A stretch of DNA of 64,000 nucleotides from Terrilactibacillus laevilacticus (lineage in GTDB: Bacteria > Bacillota > Bacilli > Bacillales > Sporolactobacillaceae): contig NZ_VDCY01000007.1 of NCBI RefSeq assembly GCF_006517395.1, positions 80,586 through 144,585 of the forward strand. The letters run 5' to 3'. The position numbers and the translations under genes were made by a program. This document shows positions 26,646-35,466 of this stretch, one piece after another. How positions within the stretch are numbered: position 1 is the stretch's first letter; each line of letters begins with the position of its first letter. The notes under the pieces were generated by a model that ran no database searches, had not been told where the DNA came from, and saw nothing but the letters and a program-made list of their open reading frames with translations.

Positions 26646-27452
26646 ATGCAAAACATCTATTTACATATCCTAATCCAAAGTTTAATAGAATTAATCAATC
26701 TTGTTGGTGTTGTCATCATTATTGGTTACCTGCTTGGACAAATCGAGCGTTGGTCCAACTTCTTCATGATGCGTGCGTTTGGAATGAAAGGCATTTTATT
26801 TACAGCCTGGCTAGGTACACCTATTCATGAAATAGGGCATGCCCTGATGTGCTTTATTTTTCATCACCAAGTCGTGAAAATCAAACTTCTTCAAACAAAA
26901 AGCGAGGATGGAACATTAGGTTATGTTATTCATCGATTCAATCGAGGGAGTCTTTATCAAATGATAGGTCATTTCTTCATTGGGATTGCACCTGTCTTTA
27001 GCGGAATAGGGTCCCTTCTCCTTCTCCTGTATTTATTTGTGCCTGATTGTTATCACCTATTCAAAGAATATGTTCAAAATCAAACATCGAATCAACCATC
27101 TCTGTCAGTTTTTATCTCAGCGAATACATTTCTATTGAAACATCTTTTTTCTTTAGAAAATCTCATTAACCCATTGTTTTATTTGTACCTTTTCTTAAGT
27201 ATATGTATTGCTTCTCATATTGCATTAAGCCCTCAAGATATAAAAGGAGCAATAAGTGGTTTAATAACTTTATATATCGTTATTTTAATTGGAAATGGTA
27301 TAGCCCAAATGAGTCATTTTAACAGTCGTTCACCTATTTCTTTTGTAACTCAATACAACGTTTACCTTCTAGTATTCTCTAGTATTGCCATCCTTTTCTC
27401 CTTATTTAGTCTGTTAATGAGTTACACATTTTATTTAATAAGAAGCAGTTAA
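26646..27452 (+). CDS. Polytopic membrane protein with HExxH motif, putative metalloprotease
   Basis: 268 residues, about six hydrophobic segments (IELINLVGVVIIIGYLLGQ; IGIAPVFSGIGSLLLLLYLF; IVILIGNGIAQM; LLVFSSIAILFSLFSLLMSY). After the first helix comes GTPIHEIGHALMCFIFHH, an HEIGH zinc-site motif at a membrane boundary as in M50-type intramembrane proteases, although no other M50 signature is certain. AAGGAG precedes the ATG. Unknown substrate. The next gene encodes a small secreted protein. Confidence 0.6.
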   Translation: MQNIYLHILIQSLIELINLVGVVIIIGYLLGQIERWSNFFMMRAFGMKGILFTAWLGTPIHEIGHALMCFIFHHQVVKIKLLQTKSEDGTLGYVIHRFNRGSLYQMIGHFFIGIAPVFSGIGSLLLLLYLFVPDCYHLFKEYVQNQTSNQPSLSVFISANTFLLKHLFSLENLINPLFYLYLFLSICIASHIALSPQDIKGAISGLITLYIVILIGNGIAQMSHFNSRSPISFVTQYNVYLLVFSSIAILFSLFSLLMSYTFYLIRSS

Positions 27453-27539
27453 CGAAAACTCTCTATCCACTCAAAAAATATACATAGTTTATTTATTAAG
27501 ACGCATACTAAGAAAAACTAAAACAAAGGAGAATTTTAA

Positions 27540-27908
27540 TTGAAACATTTTTTACAAAAAGTTGTATATGTTATACCATTGACACTCATTCTATTAGGAA
27601 CAACATCGGTACATGCTCAATCCCCACAAACGCCACAACAATACCAACAACCTAGCCCAGGGATCAAACAAGTGAAACTTTCAGATCCACAAAAGGCCGA
27701 ACTTGCCAAATTACATAAACAAATGATAAAAGATAAAACAAAAATAATTGAAAAATACGTGTCTTACGGCATACTCAGTAAAGCACAAGGACAAATGATT
27801 ATCGCTCATATGGAACGTCGGTATGAAAAACTCGAACAAAACGGTTTCCTCCCTACTGGACCACATCATGGCCAAATGCATCACTCTTGGAACGAACAAG
27901 CACGTTAA
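27540..27908 (+). CDS. Small secreted DUF2680 (YckD-like) protein
   Basis: 122 residues. Signal peptide VVYVIPLTLILLGTTSVHAQ with AxA-type cleavage, a Pro/Gln-rich linker, then LSDPQKAELAKLHKQMIKDK and an amphipathic helix ending LEQNGFLP, the DUF2680 pattern. His-rich C-terminus (GPHHGQMHHSW) could bind metal. TTG start with AAGGAG. Function unknown. Confidence 0.75.
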   Translation: MKHFLQKVVYVIPLTLILLGTTSVHAQSPQTPQQYQQPSPGIKQVKLSDPQKAELAKLHKQMIKDKTKIIEKYVSYGILSKAQGQMIIAHMERRYEKLEQNGFLPTGPHHGQMHHSWNEQAR

Positions 27909-27928
27909 TGAAAGCTCATTGCTAGTTC

Positions 27929-28040
27929 TTTTTGGTGGTTCACCTAGAATAAGTCGAATACTCTTTGATTGAGTTTGGAAGAACTTTGGGGCCTATTTTA
28001 CTCATAAAGGACCGGGGAAAAAACAGATAGAGATCACTAA
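27929..28040. repeat. Diverged spacer repeat, copy A (about 110 bp)
   Basis: Shares blocks with 31114-31224: GGTTCACCTAGAATA, GAACTTTGGGGCCTAT, TTTTACTCATAAAGGAC and GGGGAAAAAACA align in order with small gaps. No gene in it. Looks like an old insertion end or interspersed repeat. Confidence 0.55.
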
Positions 28041-28162
28041 AATCGAAACAACACTTAATATTGATCTTAAGAAATGAAGTTAAATATAAATTACTTTCTT
28101 AAAGTTATTCACTATCATGGAAATATTAAAATTTACTTTTGCTTTTCCAACTGATGGTAACA

Positions 28163-28203
28163 AAAAAAGTCGATTTTTTACATACAGAAAATCGGCTTTT
28201 TCT
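28163..28203 (+). terminator. Hairpin with T-run, terminator-like
   Basis: AAAAAGTCGATTTT/AAAATCGGCTTTTT stem. No gene ends close by, so it may be a relic or may serve the DUF2680 transcript. Confidence 0.5.
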
Positions 28204-28243
28204 GTCTCAAAATTTGCATATTCGTTGTAGGAATCCTATTAAA

Positions 28244-28397
28244 GTGCGTGTTCAAAAAGGTGACAAATTAGAAGCAAGAAGATCAAGGCGGCGCTGTTTT
28301 GAGGGCCGGAATGTAGGTTTTTGCTACATGAGGACCGGAAAAACTAGCCAACGCCGAGATTCGTAGCTTATCATTTGGTGACTTTTTGAACAACCTC
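28244..28397 (-). mobile_element. MITE-like element, copy 5 (154 bp), TSD TTAAA
   Basis: Short form, inverted orientation. TTAAA at 28239-28243 and 28398-28402. Ends GTGCGTGTTCAAAAAG and CTTTTTGAACAACCTC. Confidence 0.9.
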
Positions 28398-28611
28398 TTA
28401 AAGAATATTTTCAACCTCCATTTACTCCTTAATGTGAATATGACAACAACGCTGTCACGACTCCAAAATAAACCAAGTACCCATTAATGGGCATTTGGAA
28501 TTTTAAGTCGTATCAATGATATTTTTTGATTACTTAGTCAGTGAATTGATAGTGTTAGAACAGGAGGGTTCACTTTAATTTGTGCTTCTTTTTGTATTGA
28601 TTAATTCACCA

Positions 28612-29382
28612 TCATGAATTATGTTTATTTAACACATCTTTACCGCCTGTAACCGAAATGATAGACCCTGTTATGAAATCAGAATCTTCATTGCAAAGGA
28701 ACGAAATGACACGTGCAATGTCTTCTCCGGTGCCAGTTCTTCCAACTGGATTAGTTAGGTCACTCTTACCTCGAACATCTTCAATATTCATTTCTTTAAA
28801 CTTATTACGAATATCTCCTGGACAAACCATATTAACTGTGATTCCATTTTCAGCTTCTTCGATAGCGAGCGTTTTAGTCAAAGAGGCAGTCCCGCATTTT
28901 GCTGCAGCATAAGCGGAACGAAATTTCCATGCCGGAGCTGTTTCTACTCTATCAAATCCAATGGTAATCATTCTTCCCCACTTATTTACACGCATCAAGG
29001 GAAATACTTCTTTTGATAGATAAAAAACGCTGGTTAAATTACCATTAATTATTGAATTCCATTCCTCGGTCGTGTATTCACTCATCTTTTTCATTTCCTT
29101 AATAAAAGGACCAGCATTATGAACGAGAATATCAATTCTACCCATCACAGAATGAGTATGATTTACGAGTTTATGAACATCTTCCAAAAGACTAATATCC
29201 GATTGAATAGCCATAGACCGTACGCCATAGGTTTCAGAAATAAAACGAGAAGTTTCCTTTGCAGACTCTGAACTGTGAACATAGTTCAACACAATATCTA
29301 TTCCATTTTTGGCTAATTCTATCGCAGTACGTTTTCCTAAACCAGTTGCACTCCCGGTTATTAAAGCAACCTTATTGCTCAA
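28612..29382 (-). CDS. SDR oxidoreductase next to folE, possible pterin reductase
   Basis: 257 residues from the TTG at 29382, chosen for its AAGGGTGAG site (GTG at 29391 is an alternative). Cofactor motif TGSATGLG near the N-terminus, VHNAGP instead of the usual NNAG, catalytic Tyr/Lys in SAYAAAKCG, and C-terminal ITGSIISVTGG. VHNAGP-type SDRs include pteridine reductases. Its place downstream of folE and a regulator suggests reduction of a dihydropterin, for example dihydromonapterin, but FabG-like activity cannot be excluded. Confidence 0.75.
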   Translation of the reverse strand: MSNKVALITGSATGLGKRTAIELAKNGIDIVLNYVHSSESAKETSRFISETYGVRSMAIQSDISLLEDVHKLVNHTHSVMGRIDILVHNAGPFIKEMKKMSEYTTEEWNSIINGNLTSVFYLSKEVFPLMRVNKWGRMITIGFDRVETAPAWKFRSAYAAAKCGTASLTKTLAIEEAENGITVNMVCPGDIRNKFKEMNIEDVRGKSDLTNPVGRTGTGEDIARVISFLCNEDSDFITGSIISVTGGKDVLNKHNS

Positions 29383-29469
29383 AATACTCACCCTTAATTT
29401 TAAGATTTCTAAAGATCCCACTAATTTTAATTAACAATATAATAAAATAAATACTCTTAGATCGTGGGC

Positions 29470-30132
29470 TTATTTATTAAGTAAGGATAAAAACTCCGCT
29501 CTTGCATCTGGTTTATCTGCAAAAATACCCCGAACAGAAGAAGTGGTCGTGGATGCACTTGATTTTTTAATTCCTCTTCCGCACATGCACATATGCTTGG
29601 CTTCAATAACAACCATCGTCCCTTTTGGTTCAAGAACTTCTTCAATAGCTTCAGATATTTGGGTTGTCATACGCTCTTGAACCTGAAATCTTTTCGCATA
29701 TCCCTCAACCATCCGAGCAATTTTAGAAAGTCCAGTAACCTTCCGATTGGGAATATACCCAACATGAGCTACCCCAAAAAAGGGTGCAAAGTGATGTTCA
29801 CACATCGAATAAAACTCAATATCTTTCACTAGAACTAATTCCTTGTGATCAACGTCAAATGTTTTTTCCAGATGGAGTTTGGGCTCTTCACGATAGCCTT
29901 CGGTGTATTCAAGAAATGCCTTAAGTACCCGATAAGGTGTTTCTTTAAGACCATCTCTATTAGGATTATCCCCACATAAATCAATTAGATCCTTAAAAGC
30001 TTCCATAATATGACGAGCCTGATCAACTTTTTTATTAAATTTCAAAGGACTACTAAAAGTCTCGGGGAAATTTTTAGTAATGAGCGTATGCTCTTTTTCC
30101 AACATTAAGTTAGCTTCTTTCGTTGTATTCAA
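29470..30132 (-). CDS. folE: GTP cyclohydrolase I
   Basis: Makes 7,8-dihydroneopterin triphosphate, first step of folate and pterin synthesis. The zinc and catalytic residues are visible: [13 protein letters not shown] (Cys and His), [23 protein letters not shown], and CMCGRGIKK (second Cys). 220 residues with a longer N-terminal stretch than B. subtilis MtrA. Apparent TTG start after a GGAGTG site. Lies in a three-gene unit with a SufR-like regulator (60 bp upstream) and an SDR (87 bp downstream). No other folate gene is nearby, suggesting a dedicated pterin role. Confidence 0.92.
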   Translation of the reverse strand: MNTTKEANLMLEKEHTLITKNFPETFSSPLKFNKKVDQARHIMEAFKDLIDLCGDNPNRDGLKETPYRVLKAFLEYTEGYREEPKLHLEKTFDVDHKELVLVKDIEFYSMCEHHFAPFFGVAHVGYIPNRKVTGLSKIARMVEGYAKRFQVQERMTTQISEAIEEVLEPKGTMVVIEAKHMCMCGRGIKKSSASTTTSSVRGIFADKPDARAEFLSLLNK

Positions 30133-30191
30133 TGTCTCTCACACTCCAGTAATTAGGGTAATAGAAGTAACACATTTATTACTTTAAGTCT

Positions 30192-30869
30192 CTATTTTTC
30201 AAGAGTAAAATGGTATGAATCTACATCCACAGGTTGATCAAGCGATATACGAAAAACACATCGTCCGTCGCCATTTTGAAATCGTTTGGTTCTTTCTACT
30301 TTGTACCCTAGCAATTGAGTAAGGGTAGAGATTGTGACACTACATAGTGCGGGTCTTTTCGTTGCAACATTTAAAAAAGGACAGTTATGTTCAATTAAGC
30401 TAATCGCATTCTCCGACTCTTCAATTTCCATAAACACATCATCTTGGAGATATAGCCCTTTTAACGCCTCAACACGTTCGTTAATATCCAATTCTTGTAA
30501 TTGAGGTTCCCATTTTTTGACACGTGTTTTTGTCATTGTTTCTAAAATCTTTAATAAAGCATCTTGGCCAAGGTTATCTGCCACTGTATCAATAATTTCC
30601 ATTGTTAATTGATCATAATTTTTAGGGAAAAGGTGTTCCCCTTCAAGTGTTAAATAGTACTGTTTGGCCGGTCTTCCACCTGCTGGGTCTTTACTCTTTT
30701 TGCTTTTCCTCTCCACAAAACCCTCTTGCCTTAATTGAAGGAGGTGCTGCCTTAGAGCCTCACCCGTCATGTCTAATTTTGACTGAAGCATGGCGATAGA
30801 GGCAGAACCGGATTCCTTTAATATTTTTAATATTTCGCGTTTCGTTTCTGGAAAACTATTGACATTCAT
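30192..30869 (-). CDS. SufR-like iron-sulfur winged-helix regulator
   Basis: 225 residues from the ATG at 30869, which has an AAGGAGG site. DeoR/ArsR-type winged helix (TKREILKILKESGSASIAML, then GEALRQHLLQLRQEGFVER; wing GGRPAKQYYLT). The C-terminal half has three Cys in HNCPF, PALCS and GRCVF with spacing C-X12-C-X27-C, the spacing of the cluster-binding cysteines in cyanobacterial SufR. Probably senses iron or oxidative status. It is the first gene of a unit with folE and an SDR, which are its obvious candidate targets. Confidence 0.78.
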   Translation of the reverse strand: MNVNSFPETKREILKILKESGSASIAMLQSKLDMTGEALRQHLLQLRQEGFVERKSKKSKDPAGGRPAKQYYLTLEGEHLFPKNYDQLTMEIIDTVADNLGQDALLKILETMTKTRVKKWEPQLQELDINERVEALKGLYLQDDVFMEIEESENAISLIEHNCPFLNVATKRPALCSVTISTLTQLLGYKVERTKRFQNGDGRCVFRISLDQPVDVDSYHFTLEK

Positions 30870-31113
30870 CTGTCCTCCTCCTTGTACATATTCTATTTTT
30901 ATTCTTACTTTTTCCCCAAGCCCAAACGACAAACAAAATAGGTGATGTGACCAGCATCAAATTTCCTTCCTAAAATATTGGGTTTATGTGTAATTTCATT
31001 ATATATCTATTATTTTAGTTTTCAAAGTTATATGTTGTAAAACTTGGTTAACCTACAATTAGAAAATCTGATCCTGGAGAAATTTTGTTTACGACTTTTT
31101 CTACCGTCTACCC

Positions 31114-31224
31114 CTTTTTTGATGGTTCATCTAGAATATGTCTAATTTACCAGGTTTAAAGGAACTTTGGAGCCTATGTATTTTACTCATGAAAGACTAG
31201 GGAGAAAAACATAAAGATAGCTAA
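31114..31224. repeat. Diverged spacer repeat, copy B (about 110 bp)
   Basis: Aligns with copy A at 27929-28040 in the same orientation over four conserved blocks. No gene in it. Confidence 0.55.
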
Positions 31225-31249
31225 GGGACCTTTTGGACTTTTTTCCCAT

Positions 31250-31278
31250 AAAAGAAACTCCCTCATTTTTAAGGGAGC
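31250..31278 (-). terminator. Terminator after the SulP gene
   Basis: CTCCCT/AGGGAG stem with a T-rich tail on the minus strand. Confidence 0.75.
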
Positions 31279-31297
31279 AGCTCAGGTATATATTTTT

Positions 31298-32743
31298 TTA
31301 ATTAATGGCGGATGCCTTATCTAATAGTTGTTCACTAGAATGATTCAATCCTCTGATTTTTACATCAATATGGTTTTCCTTGTATTTCTCTACAATTTTG
31401 TCTACACCAGCTACTCCTGATTCATCCCAGATATGGGCACGTGTGAAATCAATAACAATGCCTTTTATTCCTTCAGGATTAAAATCAAAAGAAGCAACAA
31501 AATCGGTGACAGAAGCAAAGAATAGCTGACCTTCAACTTTATAAAAAAGAGTGCGTTTTTCTTCATCTATGGTTTTTGAAATTTTGATTTTTGAAATTTT
31601 TGCCGCAAAGAAAATGGCACTTAAAATAATTCCTGTAATGACACCAAAGGCGAGATTGTGAGTGATCACAACAACGATGACAGTCACTACCATCACAACG
31701 ACATCCGTTTTTGGAAATTTATGAAGCCGTTTCAATGATGTCCAATCAAACGTACTTAAGGCCACAACGAACATGACAGCGACTAACGCAGCAAGGGGGA
31801 CTTGAACAACAATGTCACGTAACACCATCATGAGAAGAAAAAGAAAGGCCCCTGCAACAAATGTCGAAAGTCTGCCTCTTCCACCGGACTTCAGATTGAT
31901 GACGGATTGTCCTATCATGGCACACCCTGCAATTCCGCCGAATAATCCGTTAAACATATTCCCTATTCCTTGCCCAACGCATTCTCTGTTTTTTTGACTT
32001 TCCGTATTCGTTTCTTCATCAATCAATTGGGCTGTTAATAAAGTCTCTACTAACCCAACAATGGCCAGTGATATGGAATAGGGTAAAATAATCAAAAGCG
32101 TTTCAAAATTAAATGGGATATCAGGGATTAAAAAATGTGGCAACATACTTGATACCTTTCCCATGTCACCAATTGTTTTAACAGGACTTCCCAACCAAAT
32201 CGAAACAATCGTAATCACAATGATAGCAACTAAGGCGGAGGGAACGGATTTCGTTATTTTAGGAAAAAGATAAATAATCATGAGTCCGCCTGCAACCATC
32301 GCATACATTATCCAAGACTCACCTGAAAAAGAGGCAAATTGTGAGGTGAAAATTAAAATAGCTAAGGCATTAACAAAGCCGATCATGACCGCATGAGGGA
32401 TAAATTTTACTAACCTGCCTACTTTCAATAACCCTAAAATAAATTGAATAATCCCTGTTAAAAAGGTAGCCGCTAACATATACTGAATCCCATGATCTTT
32501 GACTAGACCAACAAGTACCAAAGCCATCGCTCCAGCCGCAGCGGAAATCATGCCTGGTCTTCCACCTACAAATGCAATAATCATAGCCGTACAAAAAGAA
32601 GCATACAAACCTACCATCGGACTGACGCCTGCAATAATTGAAAAACCGGTTACCTCAGGTATAAGGGCTAAAGAAACAACGATTCCGGCTAATATATCTC
32701 CTCGAATGTTTGAAAACCATTCCTTTTTTATGTGATTTATCAT
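31298..32743 (-). CDS. SulP-family anion transporter with STAS domain
   Basis: 481 residues. The N-terminal GDILAGIVVSLALIPEVTGFSIIAGVSPMVGLYASF is the SulP signature; about 10-12 helices follow to residue 380. A C-terminal STAS domain follows (LFFASVTDFVASFDF, KGIVIDFTRAHIWDESGVAGVDKIV), with the usual phosphorylatable Ser position in DESG. Transports sulfate or bicarbonate; in the absence of cys genes nearby bicarbonate is an equal possibility. Monocistronic. Confidence 0.88.
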   Translation of the reverse strand: MINHIKKEWFSNIRGDILAGIVVSLALIPEVTGFSIIAGVSPMVGLYASFCTAMIIAFVGGRPGMISAAAGAMALVLVGLVKDHGIQYMLAATFLTGIIQFILGLLKVGRLVKFIPHAVMIGFVNALAILIFTSQFASFSGESWIMYAMVAGGLMIIYLFPKITKSVPSALVAIIVITIVSIWLGSPVKTIGDMGKVSSMLPHFLIPDIPFNFETLLIILPYSISLAIVGLVETLLTAQLIDEETNTESQKNRECVGQGIGNMFNGLFGGIAGCAMIGQSVINLKSGGRGRLSTFVAGAFLFLLMMVLRDIVVQVPLAALVAVMFVVALSTFDWTSLKRLHKFPKTDVVVMVVTVIVVVITHNLAFGVITGIILSAIFFAAKISKIKISKTIDEEKRTLFYKVEGQLFFASVTDFVASFDFNPEGIKGIVIDFTRAHIWDESGVAGVDKIVEKYKENHIDVKIRGLNHSSEQLLDKASAIN

Positions 32744-32836
32744 CTTGCACCACTTTTCATTTTTTAAAATAATCCTATGGTTTTTATTATAGGAGACATA
32801 ATTTATTCAGACAACTAGATGAGAACAACATTTCAT

Positions 32837-33017
32837 ATGTTTCAAGTTAAAGAGGTCAAATCCTTTGTGAAAAAATGGACAATCCGTTAAACAAGGACCT
32901 AGACTATTAGAAGAATTTTTAAAAGACATGGTTCCTTGTTGTTACACCAGTTGTCATGACGAATCTTCAAAATGGAAAAAAATCGTTACAAAAGAGGATC
33001 ATGTTGAATTTGGATAA
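32837..33017 (+). pseudogene. Frameshifted small gene, unrecognised
   Basis: An ATG at 32837 opens 17 codons (MFQVKEVKSFVKKWTIR) to a stop at 32890. The next frame continues coding-like to 33017 (KQGPRLLEEFLKDMVPC, then WKKIVTKEDHVEFG). A terminator hairpin follows 14 bp later on the same strand. This suggests one small gene of about 60 codons broken by a one-base shift. Family unknown; weak ribosome site. Confidence 0.4.
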
Positions 33018-33030
33018 CCCACCTATTTTA

Positions 33031-33061
33031 AAAGAGAATGGACACTTGGTTCATTCTCTTA
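33031..33061 (+). terminator. Hairpin terminator after the broken small gene
   Basis: AAGAGAATG/CATTCTCTT stem with a 10-11 nt loop. Confidence 0.65.
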
Positions 33062-33143
33062 GCTTTTGTTCATCTTAAAATAAGGATCAAATAGGTAGGG
33101 AAATAATGACCTTTTTACATAGATCAAAAATCAACATAGATTT

Positions 33144-33929
33144 CTAAATGACTTTAACTGCACCGCCATCAATGAGGAATGTTTGTCCTGTCATATATGT
33201 ATTGCCACTAGAAACCATAAAAGCCACCATGCGACCAAATTCTTCTGGAGTTCCATATCGATTAAGTGGGATCTCTTCTTTAGACTGCCTTGCGACTTCA
33301 TCTGCAGGAAGACCTGTTTCATCAGCCTTTTTTTGATCCAGTGATTTTACTCGATCTGTATCAATTCGTCCAGGAGCAACCGTATTAACCAAAATATTGT
33401 ATGGAGCAAGTTCTTCTGCTAAAGTTTTCATTAAACCTATAACGCCAGTACGAATGGTATTTGACAAGATAAGACCCGGAATTGGTTGTTTAACTGATGA
33501 AGAAACAACAGACATAATATGACCACCAGATTGTTTTAGATCCGGAAGAACAGCTCTCGTTAAACGAATATAACTTAAGAGGTTTAATTCGAATGCTTTC
33601 TGCCAATCCTGGTCCGAAAAATCATCAAATGTTCCAGCGGGTGGTCCACCGCCATTATTAATTAATATATCGATTTTTCCAAATGCCTGATGCGTTTTTT
33701 CGATAAGGTTTGTAATATCGGACATTTTTGTAATATCCGCTTTGCAATACACTACTTGTCCAGATTCATAGGCAAGTAATTGCTTATGAACATGTGCAAG
33801 TTTTGTCTCATCCCGACTGGTCAGCATGACATTAGCCCCTTCTTTTACTAACTCAGTAGCTATCGCTTTTCCAAGACCTTGACTTGAGGCAATGACAAGT
33901 GCAACTTTTCCTTGTAAATTTAGGTTCAT
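33144..33929 (-). CDS. SDR-family protein lacking the canonical Tyr-Lys pair
   Basis: 261 residues with SDR cofactor strand ALVIASSQGLG and NNGGGPPAG in place of NNAG. The Ser region is VVSSSVKQPIPG, but where Y-x-x-x-K should lie the sequence is LSNTIRTGV, so Tyr reads Ser and Lys reads Arg. The C-terminal MTGQTFLIDGG is standard. This subgroup is common in bacilli and annotated as 3-oxoacyl-ACP reductase-like, yet its chemistry is unproven. Monocistronic. Confidence 0.8.
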   Translation of the reverse strand: MNLNLQGKVALVIASSQGLGKAIATELVKEGANVMLTSRDETKLAHVHKQLLAYESGQVVYCKADITKMSDITNLIEKTHQAFGKIDILINNGGGPPAGTFDDFSDQDWQKAFELNLLSYIRLTRAVLPDLKQSGGHIMSVVSSSVKQPIPGLILSNTIRTGVIGLMKTLAEELAPYNILVNTVAPGRIDTDRVKSLDQKKADETGLPADEVARQSKEEIPLNRYGTPEEFGRMVAFMVSSGNTYMTGQTFLIDGGAVKVI

Positions 33930-34030
33930 AAATACCTATACCTTCCTTTAAACATCGTATTTCGATCATCTTATTTCTATCATAACTTAAAAGTAGCTAT
34001 TTTTAAAAACAATCCACACATCCTTTATAT

Positions 34031-34072
34031 AAAAAAACCAGACACTCTATTTATTTAGAATGTCTGGTTTTT
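34031..34072 (-). terminator. Terminator after hmp
   Basis: AAAAACCAGACA/TGTCTGGTTTTT stem, 30 bp beyond the hmp stop. Confidence 0.85.
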
Positions 34073-34100
34073 AACTATTTGTCTTTCATATTATTGATCA

Positions 34101-35309
34101 TTAGTCTTTTATGGCTAAATCTCCTTTAGGTCCAAAAAATTCATAGTTAATTTGAGATTCAGGAACGTTCCAGCCAATCAATATATTATATATTTGACTC
34201 ATAAAGGTCGTTGGCCCACAGAAATAAAAGTCTGCATCCTTGGACTCAATCAATTTTTCTAACCACTCACTATCAATTCTGCCATATCTTTTTATATCTT
34301 CATATTTATTTGTGTCTTGTGATAAGGCAATATGAATTTTAAGTTGTGGTGCTTTTTCTTTTAGTTTTGTTAATTCTTCTTTAAACGCAAGTTTGTCTGC
34401 ATCTTTTGCAGAATGAATCCATGTTATATGACGTTTAGGATTTTCTTTAATAACCTTTTTAGTCATAGACATTAAAGGGGTTTGACCAATACCTGCGCTA
34501 ATAAAAACAATGGGTCTTTCGGAAGATTGTAATGTAAACTCTCCTGCAGGGGCACTTACTTCAAGCGTATCACCCGGTTTTATTTGATCATGCAAGTAAT
34601 TGGAAACCAAACCTTCAGGATATTGATCTCCGCCTTCTTCCCGTTTGACACTTATTCTCAAATAATCCTCATTTGGCACGTCTGAGAGACTATACTGACG
34701 GATTTGAAAATACTCAGAACCCGGAATACGAACTCTTACACTAATATATTGACCGGGTTGATGAAGAGGAAGCGGCTGGCCAGATTCAGGTTTTAAATAA
34801 AATGACTTTATAATTGAACTTTCTTGTTTAATATCGGATACCTTAAACGGTGCGAAATCTTCCCAACCGCCCTTTTCCATCACTTCGTCTCTTAAACCAT
34901 TTTCAATCGATATAAATACATCCGCTATTTGTCCGTATGCTTCTGCCCATGCTTGTATAATTTCATCTGTTGCAGCATCTTTTAAAACATGTTTGATCGC
35001 CCATAAAAGGTTCTCACCAACAATCGGATATTGTTCTGGTTTAATGCCTAGACTTCGATGCTTTTCTGCGACTAATTTAACCGATGGTAAAAGGGCTTCA
35101 AGATGGTCGATATGTTTCGCCGCTTGTAATACCATTTGTGCCAGAGCACGCGGTTGAGTTAATCTTTTTTGATTTGTTTGATTAAACACATTTTTAAGTT
35201 CTGGATTTGTCCCTAACATGTGCTTATAAAAAGCTATGGTGATCTCTTCTCCCTTACTTTCTAATACAGGAACGGTTGATTTAATAATTTCAATTGTTTT
35301 TGTATCCAC
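34101..35309 (-). CDS. hmp: Flavohemoprotein, nitric oxide dioxygenase
   Basis: Oxidises NO to nitrate using O2 and NAD(P)H. 402 residues: globin domain (1-140) with proximal His in AAKHIDHLEALLP or AEKHRSLGIKPEQYPIVGENLLWAI, then FAD domain (IRQYSLSDVPNEDYLRISVKRE) and NAD domain (FISAGIGQTPLMSM, YFCGPTTFM). Divergent from nsrR, with an NsrR-type palindrome and a perfect Fnr-type site between them. Confidence 0.95.
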   Translation of the reverse strand: MDTKTIEIIKSTVPVLESKGEEITIAFYKHMLGTNPELKNVFNQTNQKRLTQPRALAQMVLQAAKHIDHLEALLPSVKLVAEKHRSLGIKPEQYPIVGENLLWAIKHVLKDAATDEIIQAWAEAYGQIADVFISIENGLRDEVMEKGGWEDFAPFKVSDIKQESSIIKSFYLKPESGQPLPLHQPGQYISVRVRIPGSEYFQIRQYSLSDVPNEDYLRISVKREEGGDQYPEGLVSNYLHDQIKPGDTLEVSAPAGEFTLQSSERPIVFISAGIGQTPLMSMTKKVIKENPKRHITWIHSAKDADKLAFKEELTKLKEKAPQLKIHIALSQDTNKYEDIKRYGRIDSEWLEKLIESKDADFYFCGPTTFMSQIYNILIGWNVPESQINYEFFGPKGDLAIKD

Positions 35310-35341
35310 GAAGAATACCTTCTTTCTAAAAAATTATCGTC

Positions 35342-35357
35342 TGTGACTATTATCACA
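35342..35357. promoter_or_regulatory. Fnr/Crp-type site between hmp and nsrR
   Basis: TGTGA-N6-TCACA with both half-sites perfect (TGTGACTATTATCACA). Position is 33 bp before the hmp start, so it could overlap the hmp promoter. Confidence 0.7.
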
Positions 35358-35363
35358 TATAAC

Positions 35364-35380
35364 ATGTATTTAATATACAT
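35364..35380. promoter_or_regulatory. NsrR operator
   Basis: Perfect inverted repeat ATGTAT-N5-ATACAT, close to the Firmicutes NsrR consensus, between the divergent hmp and nsrR genes. Confidence 0.8.
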
Positions 35381-35466
35381 CTTTTCTTGTGACAATTTTA
35401 TGAACATTTTTTTATGTATACAGCGTGTATTAAAAAAAAGTATACTATGTAATATGAGGTGAAATT

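Larger units (their letters stand above)
30870..31297. other. Spacer between the SufR-like gene and the SulP gene
   Basis: Holds the diverged repeat copy B (31114-31224) and the SulP terminator. No reading frame is supported. Confidence 0.55.

Noticed and set aside
28139..28366. 75-codon frame over MITE copy 5
   Set aside because: Runs through a terminator-like hairpin and the element; composition follows the repeat.
31812..32735. Plus-strand frames opposite the SulP gene
   Set aside because: Antisense shadows of a well-supported membrane protein gene.
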